Positions 6,861 to 16,143 are shown, counted from the first letter of the stretch. The stretch: 64,000 nt of DNA from Paenibacillus sp. H1-7 (GCF_022354825.1 NZ_CP031168.1:6945501-7009500), one strand, 5' to 3'. The notes: a model not told the origin generated them from the letters alone. Numbers and translations: made by a program.

Positions 6861-9442
6861 GAACGTTTCTCCTCCTGTTGGTTTGCATTAGAGCGATTAG
6901 ACCGCAATACGATCAATAATCCTTGCTTCGGCTGCAGCGGTATCGCTTGCAGCGATTCAAGCGGCAATGACTCTTGAATATGTTGAATCGCCGGCGCTTC
7001 GAACGATACCAGCTCGCGGCTCCAGCCGAGCTGCTCCCAATCGATTTGCAGCGAGCATTCGACGGGCTCCTCCGCCCAGCTCGCCAGCGCGATTAGCATT
7101 TGCTCCGGCTTGCGGTATACCGTGGCCGCTACATCGTCCCGATCCGGGTGCACCGGATTGTCCGGATGCCAGTAGCCGAGCATTTGCGCTTCCGCAATCC
7201 CTAGCTGATCCCACAGCTTCCAGAGATACTCCGGACTTTGGCCGATCCAGCCGAGCCGGTTCGACATGCCGAATACCATACCGCGCCACGGATTGCCCTG
7301 ACCGAGCATTTCTCCCATTAAGCCGAATGGAATGCCGCTGATTTCCACGAGCCAGTAATCGGGGCTAACCTCGTTGTATTTGAAGCCCTCTCCGATCCAC
7401 AGGCTGTCGAGATATGGGAACAGCTCCATATACAAATTGGCGTTGTTGACAAAGCCCGCCCGTTCGTTCATATGGTTCCATGTGTGGAAATCGATAAGCG
7501 AGCCGGGCTTCGCCCGATCCAGCACTTTGCGGGCGCGGCGCATGGTGAAGCGGTCGTATGCGGTATCGTCGATGTATATACCGTCGATTCCGACATGCTC
7601 CGTCAGCCATTTGAGACCTTCCACGTAGTAATTGGCCAGCCGGGAAGTACCGTCCGTAAGAATAGCCGCATCGATGTTTCCGGCATGCTTTCCTACCTTA
7701 AATTCGTGCTTCCATGCGGGAATGACATCGTCGCCCAGATGCTTTCGAACCCATTCAGCGGCGTCGCCCTGCCATAAGGAAGTGGTCACATCCGGATTCG
7801 GGCGCGGGAACACTTCGTCGCTCAAGCTCCGGAGAGCCTTTAATTCGATCATATGATCGCTCATTTCCCGAACCGTGTAATACAGCTTGACCTTAAGCTC
7901 TTTATCGTGCGCTTCCTCAACGAAGCGGGTAAGGCTCTCCGTCTCCAGGAACGGATAATTAATGAACGGATGAGCATCCGCTCCATGATGAACGTTGATG
8001 ATATTGGCTCCGCTCGCCAGCGCTTCCTCCTGCCAGGCGTTCATTAACGCCTTGCCCTCCAGCCGATGGTAATACCGGTTGCTCCAATGAGCGGACATAT
8101 CGATCGGCTTCAGCGGCGTGATCATCAGGTCGAAGTGAAAGCGAAGCTCTACTCCCTTTCCGACCGTCCGGTCTCCGCTATACGCCCGGAATAGTACGGC
8201 GCCGTCTTGGCGGAGGAGCCTGACGCCCCCTTTGCCCTGGTTATGCCAGCTGTCCGGGACCGTGAGCGGGCGGTGCTTATAATAAATATTGACGAACGGC
8301 CTGCGCCCCTCATGATCGAGGAGGCGGCAGCGAAGTCCGGCATTGACGTCGCCGATCCACATGGCATGCTGATGCTTGGACGCGTCCCATTTCCAATCGA
8401 ACGCTTCCGGAAGGAATCCGCCCTTGTGCCCCAATCCCATCCCGTAACGGGCAATATCCGGAGCGAAAGGGATATCGAGGCGAATATCACGGACACGAAC
8501 GTCCTCTTTCGCCTTCAGGGTCACTTCAAAGCGGGCGAATCCGTCGAATTCGAGCTCGCCACGGCAGCTCATCTCCCACAACTCGCTGCCGCTTTGTGCA
8601 GCCCATCCGACACGGCTGTCCGTTTGCCGTTCGATTCGAAAATCATTGCCGATCCAGACGGCCTCCCCGTCATCGCTTTCGACTACGAGCCGGATCCGCT
8701 CCGCGAGAACCGGGCGCCCGGCTTCTACGAGCCCGTCTACAGCGCTGTTGAACCGGCTTACGATCGATTCGGGAAAGCCTTGCTCGTCAAGCGTCATTTC
8801 CCTGCCGAGACACCCTGCCGTCCGCCCTTCCCAAGTTACCGGGGTATACGGCGCCGTAACCTCCTCGTCTATCGCTGCATCCGAGTTCAGCCACCGCAGA
8901 CGGGAATGTCTCCACATCTCGCTGTCCCCTGCATCGTCCAACGGCTCCCCTGCCACGGTGAGCGTAACGGTAAGCCGCTTGCTTATGCCGCCAGCCGTAA
9001 AAGTCCATTCTCCGGTGTATCGGTCCGCAGACGCATCAATCGGGAGAGTGATGCCGATCCACAATGACTGCACGCCGCCCTGCCCGACGGCAACCGTCTT
9101 CTTGAACGGCTGTCCGTAGGCATCTCTGCCTTCCAGCGCGTAGCATTCAACCCCCGAAGCGTCAATACGCGTTCCTTGTCCGGACACCAGGTCCGAAAAG
9201 TCGGCCTGTACGCAGTCCACGGAACAACGGGCCGCGTACAGCACCAGTTGCAGCGCGTAGCACTCGCCCGGCCGAGCAGTGGCGGCAAACTCTTTCCGGC
9301 CGGAACGCTCCATCCAATCCACCGGCATATCCTGGAGTGTCAGTACAGGCCGGTCGCGCTCCACCGCAACCCAATACAAATCGGCTTGTGCTTCTTGCCC
9401 GATAAGCTGCTGATCTCCTAAGCCGTTTTCCTTTTGTACCAC
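6857..9442 (-). CDS. large glycoside hydrolase-like protein (DUF6067/GH123-like)
   Basis: About 860 residues, no signal peptide. The N-terminal 450 residues are beta-rich, with a family-like RLRWLNSD segment. The C-terminal half looks like a TIM barrel: GANIINVHHGADAHPF, GIDGIYIDDTAYDR and LIDFHTWNH carry acidic residues in strand ends. From memory this resembles proteins labelled DUF6067 or GH123-like, a group linked to N-acetyl-hexosamine glycans; I cannot confirm this. Position between a solute-binding protein and GH89 supports a role in the same glycan. Start: a GTG at 9454 overlaps the TAGGAG motif, so the in-frame GTG at 9442 (11-base spacing) is preferred, with low certainty. Confidence 0.72.
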   Translation of the reverse strand: MVQKENGLGDQQLIGQEAQADLYWVAVERDRPVLTLQDMPVDWMERSGRKEFAATARPGECYALQLVLYAARCSVDCVQADFSDLVSGQGTRIDASGVECYALEGRDAYGQPFKKTVAVGQGGVQSLWIGITLPIDASADRYTGEWTFTAGGISKRLTVTLTVAGEPLDDAGDSEMWRHSRLRWLNSDAAIDEEVTAPYTPVTWEGRTAGCLGREMTLDEQGFPESIVSRFNSAVDGLVEAGRPVLAERIRLVVESDDGEAVWIGNDFRIERQTDSRVGWAAQSGSELWEMSCRGELEFDGFARFEVTLKAKEDVRVRDIRLDIPFAPDIARYGMGLGHKGGFLPEAFDWKWDASKHQHAMWIGDVNAGLRCRLLDHEGRRPFVNIYYKHRPLTVPDSWHNQGKGGVRLLRQDGAVLFRAYSGDRTVGKGVELRFHFDLMITPLKPIDMSAHWSNRYYHRLEGKALMNAWQEEALASGANIINVHHGADAHPFINYPFLETESLTRFVEEAHDKELKVKLYYTVREMSDHMIELKALRSLSDEVFPRPNPDVTTSLWQGDAAEWVRKHLGDDVIPAWKHEFKVGKHAGNIDAAILTDGTSRLANYYVEGLKWLTEHVGIDGIYIDDTAYDRFTMRRARKVLDRAKPGSLIDFHTWNHMNERAGFVNNANLYMELFPYLDSLWIGEGFKYNEVSPDYWLVEISGIPFGLMGEMLGQGNPWRGMVFGMSNRLGWIGQSPEYLWKLWDQLGIAEAQMLGYWHPDNPVHPDRDDVAATVYRKPEQMLIALASWAEEPVECSLQIDWEQLGWSRELVSFEAPAIQHIQESLPLESLQAIPLQPKQGLLIVLRSNRSNANQQEEKRS

Positions 9443-9486
9443 TTGAATATTCACTCCTAACCTGAGTCATTCTTTGCAGCGCCATT

Positions 9487-10782
9487 TTATTTGGAGGCTG
9501 ATTCGATAGCTTTGTTGGCCTCCTCCTCAGCCTTCCTCAATGCGGTATTAATGTCTTCGCTTTCGGACAGAACGCGCGTCAGAGCGTCATTCACCGGCTT
9601 ACTTGCCAATCCTTCGTTAGCCGAAGGGGCGGGTCTTTGGGCAAAGCCGGTCTTGAAAATAGCTTCCAGATGCTTCCCTTTTACACTCTCGAAGCTTTCT
9701 CCGAAGTGCTGAAACACTTTATCGCTGCGCAAGACCGGCGCTCTGCCGATTTTGGCGAATTCGGATTGGACTTCCTCGGAAGAGGCGACATAGGACATAA
9801 TTTGGTACACCAAATCCTTGTGCTCGCTCATGTCGGACATGACCATGACGTGAACATCCGGCATCGAATGAACACCCGGCTTATCAGTGAATACAGGCGA
9901 TGTAACGAGATCCCAGTTCATCGGATTGCCCGCCTTATGCGCTTCCTCCAGCGGAATCAAGCCGTCCGTCGTCCAATAGTCGTACATGGCGAGCGATCGG
10001 TTTTTGAAAAAAGCATCCGAATTCGCCTTCGTCAAATCCATGCCCGGAATGGTCTGAATCTGCTTCAAAAATTGAAACAGCCGCTGGTACCCGTCGGAGT
10101 TCACCGCCGCTTTGTTCGTTTTCGGATCGACCTGCAGCAAGGATAATTGCCCTGCCAGATGTCCCAGCGATCCCGGCTGAAGCCCCATATACTGCACTCC
10201 GTCGTTAGAAACCGTCAGCTTGCGGGACAATTCCACCGCCTGCTCCCAAGTCATATCGTCCTTAGGGTAAGGAACGCCGAACCGGTCGAACACATCCTTG
10301 TTATAAAACAGCACCTTCGGGTTTTTGTACATCGGCAAACCGGCGAATTGGAGAGAAGGGAAGCTTTTGAACATATCCATAATCGGCTTATCGAATTTCA
10401 TTTCATCGAACTTTTCCTTTTGCATCATGGGCCCGATATCGCCGACTACCTTCAGATCGATCAAGCTCGGGATGGAAGAGTAAGAGGTCACAATAAGATC
10501 CGGAACATATCCTGAGGTCAGCCGTTCCTGGTATTTTTTTTCGTTCAATCGTTCCAAGGTTACGTGAGGGAACTTCTTTTGGATCGGCTTGACGAAGATG
10601 TTGTCCCACTGCTCATCGGAAAACGTAATAACGCCTAGCACCTTCAAAGTGACGGGTTTAGGGGGGCTGTTCTCACCGGTGCTTTTCTCTGTATCCCCCT
10701 TGCCTCCTGTTGAAGTACATCCTGCAACCGTTAGTACAACCATAACCGCCATAATCATTAACAGCCTGAACGATCGAATCAT
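9487..10782 (-). CDS. ABC transporter solute-binding lipoprotein (orphan, family COG1653-like)
   Basis: A 431-residue extracellular solute-binding protein with a lipobox VAGC (Cys22) after a hydrophobic signal. The mid-region MTWEQAVELSRKLT is typical of sugar-binding proteins. The C terminus reads DINTALRKAEEEANKAIE, shared almost word for word with the proteins at 25049 and 48802. No permease or ATPase gene is adjacent: downstream come two glycosidases, upstream a divergent AraC regulator. It may use permeases encoded elsewhere, or act as a substrate sensor. AGGGGAG precedes the ATG. The substrate is likely an oligosaccharide processed by GH89. Confidence 0.88.
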   Translation of the reverse strand: MIRSFRLLMIMAVMVVLTVAGCTSTGGKGDTEKSTGENSPPKPVTLKVLGVITFSDEQWDNIFVKPIQKKFPHVTLERLNEKKYQERLTSGYVPDLIVTSYSSIPSLIDLKVVGDIGPMMQKEKFDEMKFDKPIMDMFKSFPSLQFAGLPMYKNPKVLFYNKDVFDRFGVPYPKDDMTWEQAVELSRKLTVSNDGVQYMGLQPGSLGHLAGQLSLLQVDPKTNKAAVNSDGYQRLFQFLKQIQTIPGMDLTKANSDAFFKNRSLAMYDYWTTDGLIPLEEAHKAGNPMNWDLVTSPVFTDKPGVHSMPDVHVMVMSDMSEHKDLVYQIMSYVASSEEVQSEFAKIGRAPVLRSDKVFQHFGESFESVKGKHLEAIFKTGFAQRPAPSANEGLASKPVNDALTRVLSESEDINTALRKAEEEANKAIESASK

Positions 10783-10907
10783 GCTCCATCTCCCCTTTTA
10801 GTTCGAATTCCATCTCCTTGCAATCCCATTCTAAGGATTCTGTTGTATAATGGCTTTACATAAACTAAACAAAGTTCCCGCAAATTTCCCATTTTCTGGA
10901 GGGACTT
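10783..10907. promoter_or_regulatory. divergent promoter region, GH operon / AraC regulator
   Basis: 125 bp between divergent genes. Toward the regulator there is TATAAT at 10846-10851 without a good -35. Toward the glycosidase operon the minus strand has TTGTTT, 17 bases, then TATACA, a weak promoter that would suit activation by AraC. TTTAGTT (10798-10804) and its complement AACTAAA (10863-10869) flank the region and recur upstream of other transport genes in the window. Confidence 0.45.
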
Positions 10908-11765
10908 ATGAGTCTGATCCATCAAAACCGGCTTCTGAAACACTATTTGTCCAATATGCAAACGACGGTGACCTCCGCCAGTTTTGTGAAAGTTCCGCGC
11001 AGCTGGGGCAACATGAGCTTTGTTCCCGAGCTTCATAAATTTTATTTTATTTTGGATGGAGAAGGCTGGCTCAACATTAACGGTCACGAATTCAGCCCCA
11101 GACCCGGTCAATTATTTTTGATTCCTGCCGGTGTTCCTCAAGGTCATGGAACGATCAGCGATCATACGTATGTAAAATATTTTTGCCACTTCACGGCCTC
11201 CGTCGGCGATATGAGCCTGCTAGACATCCTCCAGACCCCTTATTTCATAGAAGTCCACGATGACATGGACCGTGTGAAAAAGCTGTTCCAGGACCTGATG
11301 AATTACTTTAAAAGTCCCGATCTCATCGCCGTCTGGAAAGTAAAGTCGATCCTGTTCGAGCTGCTGCATTATTTTATCGGACATGCGGGGATTGAGAAGG
11401 TGAATTTGACGGGGGCGCTGTCCCACGAGAAGATGGAGATTGTGGTGAAATATATCGAGGAGCATCTGTCCGAGCCTATAACGATGAAGGAGCTTGTATC
11501 GCTGGTTCACATGAACCCCCAATACTTCAGCCAATTGTTCAAGTCGATGCTCGGCTTGTCGCCGGTCCAGTACATTCACGAGCTCAGGATGCAGAAGGCC
11601 AAAAAACTGCTGACCACCACCTCCTTGTCGGTAACGGACATCGCTTCCGCCGTAGGGATCCAGCTTCACTATTTCAGCCGGCTGTTCAAAAACCAGTATG
11701 GCTTCTCTCCCCTGCAGTTTCGCATGATGTCCGGCACGCCGGCCAAGAAAGAGAACCTGACCTGA
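10908..11765 (+). CDS. AraC-family transcriptional regulator with cupin sensor domain
   Basis: A 285-residue regulator. Residues 1-150 form a cupin-like ligand domain (HKFYFILDGEGWLNINGHEF, PGQLFLIPAGVPQGH). The last 100 residues are a double helix-turn-helix: ITMKELVSLVHMNPQYFSQLFK and the conserved VTDIASAVGIQLHYFSRLFK followed by GFSPLQFR. It is transcribed away from the solute-binding protein and glycosidase operon and probably activates it on sensing the glycan. GGAGGG precedes the ATG at 10908. The effector sugar is unknown. Confidence 0.9.
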   Translation: MSLIHQNRLLKHYLSNMQTTVTSASFVKVPRSWGNMSFVPELHKFYFILDGEGWLNINGHEFSPRPGQLFLIPAGVPQGHGTISDHTYVKYFCHFTASVGDMSLLDILQTPYFIEVHDDMDRVKKLFQDLMNYFKSPDLIAVWKVKSILFELLHYFIGHAGIEKVNLTGALSHEKMEIVVKYIEEHLSEPITMKELVSLVHMNPQYFSQLFKSMLGLSPVQYIHELRMQKAKKLLTTTSLSVTDIASAVGIQLHYFSRLFKNQYGFSPLQFRMMSGTPAKKENLT

Positions 11766-11783
11766 ATCGGTCGGCTGCATAAA

Positions 11784-11832
11784 AAAGAGGGTATTCCTGA
11801 AGCCTCGAATACGGCTGCGGAATGCCCTCTTT
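11784..11832. terminator. terminator hairpin after the AraC gene
   Basis: A 14-bp stem, AAAGAGGGTATTCC (11784-11797) with GGAATGCCCTCTTT (11819-11832), has one G-U pair. The A run on the left gives a T tail only on the minus strand; on the plus strand the tail is the stem's own TTT. It ends the regulator transcript and may also stop leftward transcripts. Confidence 0.7.
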
Positions 11833-12018
11833 GTAATGTAAAAGAAACCGTTCTTCGGTAAAGGGAGGAGGTATCACTCTGCCAAAACGGTTTGTTGATT
11901 ATTCAAGATCTTATCGTTACTAAGAAGAAATGCGTTCAAATCGCGTAGTATCCCATACGACTCGTTAATCCCGATGATCCCTGGCATGTTCACGCGTTGG
12001 CCTGCCGATAACGATGCG
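11833..12018. other. non-coding spacer with a distant inverted repeat
   Basis: Part of a 609-bp gene-free stretch. It contains AAACCGTT (11845-11852) and its complement AACGGTTT (11886-11893) separated by 33 bases that include a ribosome-site-like GGAGGAGG not followed by an ORF. No function is assigned. Confidence 0.35.
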
Positions 12019-12200
12019 ATCGGACACAGGATCCGTTATTTTGGAAAAAACGCCCGAAATTTGCTGCTATCGGACACAGGATCCGTTATTGGTTATAAAA
12101 TCCATGTTTTTCACTGATTTTGCACCCAATAACGGAACTACGGTCCGAAACACCTTGATTTTGGCTCTTTTTTGGTGTAATAACGGATCTACGGTCCGAT
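12019..12200. repeat. four-part inverted repeat element, copy 1
   Basis: Two direct copies of a 22-mer, ATCGGACACAGGATCCGTTATT at 12019-12040 and 12069-12090 (identical), are followed by two inverted copies at 12128-12149 and 12179-12200 (AATAACGGA..TACGGTCCGA, diverged). Unit starts are 50, 59 and 51 bases apart. The outer pair and the inner pair can each form a stem. A second element with the same order and nearly the same spacing is at 52338-52520. It lies between an AraC regulator and the 3' end of the Liv operon. The sequence between units is AT-rich and not conserved between the two copies. Confidence 0.85.
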
Positions 12201-12374
12201 CGATGGATTAACCGATCACTTCCCCAGCACCGGCCTGCTGCAGCAGTCGATAGTCCTTCTCGCAGCGCTTTCACTAATCGCTCCTTCTCCTTCGTGTCTA
12301 TACAAATTGATCCCCTCCTCTCCCAACAGTTTCCTTGAGTCGAATCGCATCAGGTCTGGCAACCCCCTCGCTCT

Positions 12375-13544
12375 CTAAACCGTAGGGCTCAAGCTCGGCC
12401 GGCTGCCGTACAGAAGCTGCCCTTTGTAAAACACCGCTTCCCGCGGGGGGACGGAAGCCAGAGCATGCTGGATATTTTGCGCGTCGACCAGCATGAAGTC
12501 GGCGGATTGACCGGCCTGCGGGGTTAACGGCCGGTCCGTAATCAGCGAATACGTGCGCTGCAGCTGCCCGTCGGTAATCCAGCCGCACTTCTCCGCGAGA
12601 CGGGAGGCCCGCTGGAGCATATCGCCGTTGCCGAACGGCGACCAGGAATCGCGAATGTTGTCCGTCCCCACCCGAAACGATACGCCTGCCGCAATCAGCT
12701 CGTCAGGGCGTGGCATCGGCCGGTCGATCGGAACGCTCGATATCATCGCCACTCCCGCTTCCCGCATGGCGGCCAGTGTATCGGCCGCTTCCCCGGCGGA
12801 TACCATGCCGAGACAATACGCGTGGCTCACGGCAACGCGACCCTGCTTGTTCGACTGGCTCGTATAATCGGCTAACAGATCGATCGTATACAACCCGAGG
12901 TGACCCGGATCGTGCAGATGCAGATCGACCCCGGCGTCAAACTCCTCGCTCAGCTCGAACATCGCGTGGAGGCTGGCCTCTACCCGTTTATCGAGGCCTG
13001 CGGGATCGACTCCTCCGACCAGATCGGCACCGCTGCGCAACGCCTCCTTCATGATGCTGACGGAGCAGGATCGAAGCAGCCCTTGCTGCGGGAACGCGAC
13101 GATTTCGATCTCCATCCGATCCCGCAGCTGCTCCCTCAGCCTAAGCACCGCCTCCAGATGGCTCAAGCCGATGTCGGGATCCACATCGACATGGGTCCGG
13201 ATTTTGGTCGTTCCTTGTCTGCCCATCAGCTCAGCAAGCATCAGCCCTCTATCATGTACGGAGGTTTGCAGCGAGGCGAGCTGCTCCTTCTCGAACTTCA
13301 GCTGCCGGTCCAGTGTAACGAACGGCTGAAGCGGCTTCCACGGCTCTCCCAAAAAATGCTTGTCGAGATGGCAGTGCATATCGCTCAATGCAGGCAGATA
13401 CAGTAAGCCTTCGGCATCCCAGACCGTATCTGCGCCTGTCGCTCGGGAGGCTCCTGCAGGAACTACTTCACGGATCGTCCCCTCCTCCAGCTGTAAATCA
13501 AACAGCTCATTGTTTATTTTGACGCGTTCCACGATACTCTTCAC
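12375..13544 (-). CDS. cytosine deaminase-like amidohydrolase (metal site intact)
   Basis: A 389-residue amidohydrolase of the CodA/AtzC type. Visible metal motifs are DMHCHLDK (His57, His59), DLHLHDPG, VSHAYCLG and GTDNIRDSW. The Asp of GTDN aligns with the essential Asp313 of E. coli cytosine deaminase. The CodA Glu217 position is not an obvious Glu (HLHD), so the substrate need not be cytosine; a cyclic amide, ammelide-like or other N-heterocycle is possible. It is the last gene of the Liv-type transport operon, starting 30 bases after livF with a GTG at 13544 preceded by GGAGG. A likely role is hydrolysing the imported compound in the cytoplasm. Confidence 0.82.
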   Translation of the reverse strand: MKSIVERVKINNELFDLQLEEGTIREVVPAGASRATGADTVWDAEGLLYLPALSDMHCHLDKHFLGEPWKPLQPFVTLDRQLKFEKEQLASLQTSVHDRGLMLAELMGRQGTTKIRTHVDVDPDIGLSHLEAVLRLREQLRDRMEIEIVAFPQQGLLRSCSVSIMKEALRSGADLVGGVDPAGLDKRVEASLHAMFELSEEFDAGVDLHLHDPGHLGLYTIDLLADYTSQSNKQGRVAVSHAYCLGMVSAGEAADTLAAMREAGVAMISSVPIDRPMPRPDELIAAGVSFRVGTDNIRDSWSPFGNGDMLQRASRLAEKCGWITDGQLQRTYSLITDRPLTPQAGQSADFMLVDAQNIQHALASVPPREAVFYKGQLLYGSRPSLSPTV

Positions 13545-13574
13545 ATCGATGTCCTCCGTTTCGTCTTCGTCCGA

Positions 13575-14288
13575 TCAACCGCCCAAGTAGGCTTTGGCGA
13601 TGTTGTCGTTAGCTTGCAGCTCCTGAGCGGGTCCGTGCATGACGAACGCCCCGTTCTCCAATACGTAAGCCCGGTCGGCAACCGCCAGCGCCTTACGGGC
13701 CAGCTGTTCCACCAGCACAATCGTCACGCCTTCTTCTTTCAACCCTTTTATCGTCTGAAAAATATCGTTCACTACAATGGGAGCCAAACCGAGTGAAGGC
13801 TCGTCGAGCAGCAGCAGCTTCGGCTTACGGATCAACGCCCGCGATATCGTCAGCATTTGCTGCTCGCCCCCGCTTAGCGTCCCTGCCGTCTGGTTCATTC
13901 GCTCCCGCAGACGGGGGAATCTCGCGAATATCGCTTCGAGCTCGCCGTTCCAGGTCGTTTTGGGGAATCGTTTGCGCTCCATGCTGAGCCCCATTTTGAG
14001 ATTTTCGAGGACGGTGAGTGCTCCGAACACTTCCCTGCGCTCAGGTACCAGCGAGACACCTTCGGCAAACGTCCGGTAGGCCGGGAGGGAGGCGATGGAT
14101 GCATCCCCCAGCATAATGCTGCCTGAAGAAGGCTTCACCATGCCGATGATCGCGTTCATCAGCGTCGTTTTTCCCGCCCCGTTGGAGCCTATGACGGCAA
14201 CCGTCTCCCCCTGCCGCACTTCCATGCTGACTCCCCGGAGAGCGTGAACCGCATCGTAGCGCACATGCAAATCGGATATATTAAGCAT
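13575..14288 (-). CDS. Liv-type ABC transporter ATP-binding protein (LivF-like)
   Basis: A 237-residue ABC ATPase: Walker A GSNGAGKTT, signature LSGGEQQML, Walker B LLLDEPSLGLAP, the last typical of LivF. It powers uptake together with the LivG domain fused to LivM. The start at 14288 (ATG) has GAGGAGGATCACG before it and overlaps the fused gene's stop by 8 bases; a longer upstream in-frame extension would run deep into that gene and lacks similarity. It belongs to the HAAT family of amino-acid/amide/urea importers. Confidence 0.92.
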   Translation of the reverse strand: MLNISDLHVRYDAVHALRGVSMEVRQGETVAVIGSNGAGKTTLMNAIIGMVKPSSGSIMLGDASIASLPAYRTFAEGVSLVPERREVFGALTVLENLKMGLSMERKRFPKTTWNGELEAIFARFPRLRERMNQTAGTLSGGEQQMLTISRALIRKPKLLLLDEPSLGLAPIVVNDIFQTIKGLKEEGVTIVLVEQLARKALAVADRAYVLENGAFVMHGPAQELQANDNIAKAYLGG

Positions 14289-16143
14289 CGTGATCCTCCT
14301 CGCCCAAATACGCCTGAATGACGCGCGGATTACGGCCGATTTCCTCCGGACTTCCTTCCGCAATAATGCTCCCGTAATCAAGCACCGTAACCTGGTCGGA
14401 GATTCGGGTGACGAAGTCCATATGATGCTCTATTAAAAGGATGGACAACCCGGCCGATTTTAATCTGCGGATGACGGCTTCCAGCTGGCCGATTTCCCCC
14501 GCCGTCATCCCGGCCGCAGGCTCATCGAGCAGCAGCACGCGCGGACGGACAGCCAAGGCGCGGGCGATTTCGATCATGCGCTGATGGCCGTACGGAAGCG
14601 AAGCGGCTTTCTCCGAGCGATCCCCTTCATAGCCGACCAGATCCAGATAAGCGTGGGCCCGTCGCCGGATTACGGCCTCCTTCTTCTTTGCTCCGCCGGT
14701 TTGCAGCAGAGAGGAGAAGAATCCCGGACTCGCCTCATTCGTCATCGCCACCATAATATTTTCCAGCACAGTCAGCTCACCGAACAGCCGCGTATGCTGA
14801 AACGTCCTGGAAATGCCGGCGCCAACCACTTGCGCCAGCGTCCGCCCGCTTACGGTATGGCCTTGAATTTGAACCGTGCCGGCATCTACAGGATAAAATC
14901 CCGAGATCATGTTCAGCACGGTTGTTTTTCCCGCGCCGTTAGGTCCTATCAGCGTATGCACCGTTCCTGCATAGACGTCGAAGCCGACGTCCCTGACTAC
15001 ATGCAGCCCTCCGAAATGCTTGTTCAGGCCTTTGACCTGCAGTACCGGTGCGGAGCCTGAAGCAGCGGAGCCTGCGGATGCATACGGCAGCAGCTCCTTC
15101 ACCGACAGCGACGGTGCCGATACGGACGCGTCCCCGTTTCCGTCATCGGACGGTACGTCTGCTTTTGCCGGTACAAGACGGCGCAGCAGAGGAAGCAGCG
15201 TCCCGGCTATCCCTTTTGGCAGAAAATACAGCACCACGAACATGATGACACCGTACAAAGCGAGACGCAGCTTCTCGAGCTCCAGCACCTCCGGCAGCAT
15301 CACGATAATAACTGAGCCGATGACCGGCCCGAGCAGCGTGCCCGCACCGCCAAGAATAACGACAAGCACCAGCTGGATCGACATATGGAAGCCGAAGGTG
15401 TCGGGGCTGATGAAGCTGTTGGCGTGAGCGTAGATGGCTCCGGCCAACCCGGCCAATACCGAGCTGAGCGCAAATCCCGCATACTGGATTCGGAAAGGAC
15501 GGATTCCTACGGATAACGAAGCAATCTCATTCTCCTTGACCGCAATCATCGCCCTGCCCCAAGCGGAACGGCGCACGTTACGCAGCAGCATTACCGCACC
15601 GGCGGCAAGGAGAAGGACAAGCTCATACATCGAGGTTAGCGTGAAGGAATAATCGCCCAGCTGCGGCTTGGCTATGCCGGAGATCCCGAGCGGCCCGCCC
15701 GAGAAAGCACTCCATCGGACCAGCACCTCGTTGATGACGATACCGAACGCAATCGTAATCATCGACAGGAAGACGCCGCCGGCGCGCAGCGTCGGGATAG
15801 CGAACAAGCTTCCCAGCACTAGCGCCAGCGCCATGCCGAGGAGAGTCGTCAGCCAGAAGGACAATCCGAAATGCTGACTAAAATACGCCGAAACGTAAGC
15901 GCCTGTCGCCATAAGCCCGGCATGGCCTATGGACACGACGCCGCAATAACCGATCAGAATGTTCATTCCAACCGTGATGATGATATAAATGCCGATCATA
16001 TACAGGATGTTGATATAATAGCTGCTTAAAAACAACGGAGCCGTCATGAGCAATGCCAGCAGAGGAACGAGCACTGCCAGTGCGGAAGGAAAGCGCACCG
16101 CCCTTGGCACGCTGCGGCGTTTGAGAGCTGCTTCTGTTTTCAT
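14281..16143 (-). CDS. fused Liv-type permease and ATP-binding protein (LivM-LivG)
   Basis: A 620-residue fusion. Residues 1 to about 325 are a LivM permease with around ten membrane segments and the family signature GYCGVVSIGHAGLM. A linker of about 40 residues rich in Ser/Asp/Pro follows, then a LivG ATPase from about 360: Walker A GPNGAGKTT, GAGISRTFQHTRLF, signature LPYGHQRMIEIARAL, Walker B LLLDEPAAGM. Such fusions occur in some HAAT importers; usually the two are separate genes. ATG at 16143 is favoured (AAGGAG 11 bases away) over an in-frame GTG at 16152 that sits too close to the ribosome site. It works with LivH (16165) and LivF (13575). Confidence 0.92.
   Translation of the reverse strand: MKTEAALKRRSVPRAVRFPSALAVLVPLLALLMTAPLFLSSYYINILYMIGIYIIITVGMNILIGYCGVVSIGHAGLMATGAYVSAYFSQHFGLSFWLTTLLGMALALVLGSLFAIPTLRAGGVFLSMITIAFGIVINEVLVRWSAFSGGPLGISGIAKPQLGDYSFTLTSMYELVLLLAAGAVMLLRNVRRSAWGRAMIAVKENEIASLSVGIRPFRIQYAGFALSSVLAGLAGAIYAHANSFISPDTFGFHMSIQLVLVVILGGAGTLLGPVIGSVIIVMLPEVLELEKLRLALYGVIMFVVLYFLPKGIAGTLLPLLRRLVPAKADVPSDDGNGDASVSAPSLSVKELLPYASAGSAASGSAPVLQVKGLNKHFGGLHVVRDVGFDVYAGTVHTLIGPNGAGKTTVLNMISGFYPVDAGTVQIQGHTVSGRTLAQVVGAGISRTFQHTRLFGELTVLENIMVAMTNEASPGFFSSLLQTGGAKKKEAVIRRRAHAYLDLVGYEGDRSEKAASLPYGHQRMIEIARALAVRPRVLLLDEPAAGMTAGEIGQLEAVIRRLKSAGLSILLIEHHMDFVTRISDQVTVLDYGSIIAEGSPEEIGRNPRVIQAYLGEEDHDA

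Noticed and set aside
12086..12274. 62-codon minus-strand ORF through the four-part repeat
   Set aside because: It lies inside the inverted repeat element and has no ribosome site; the equivalent frame is not open at the second copy.
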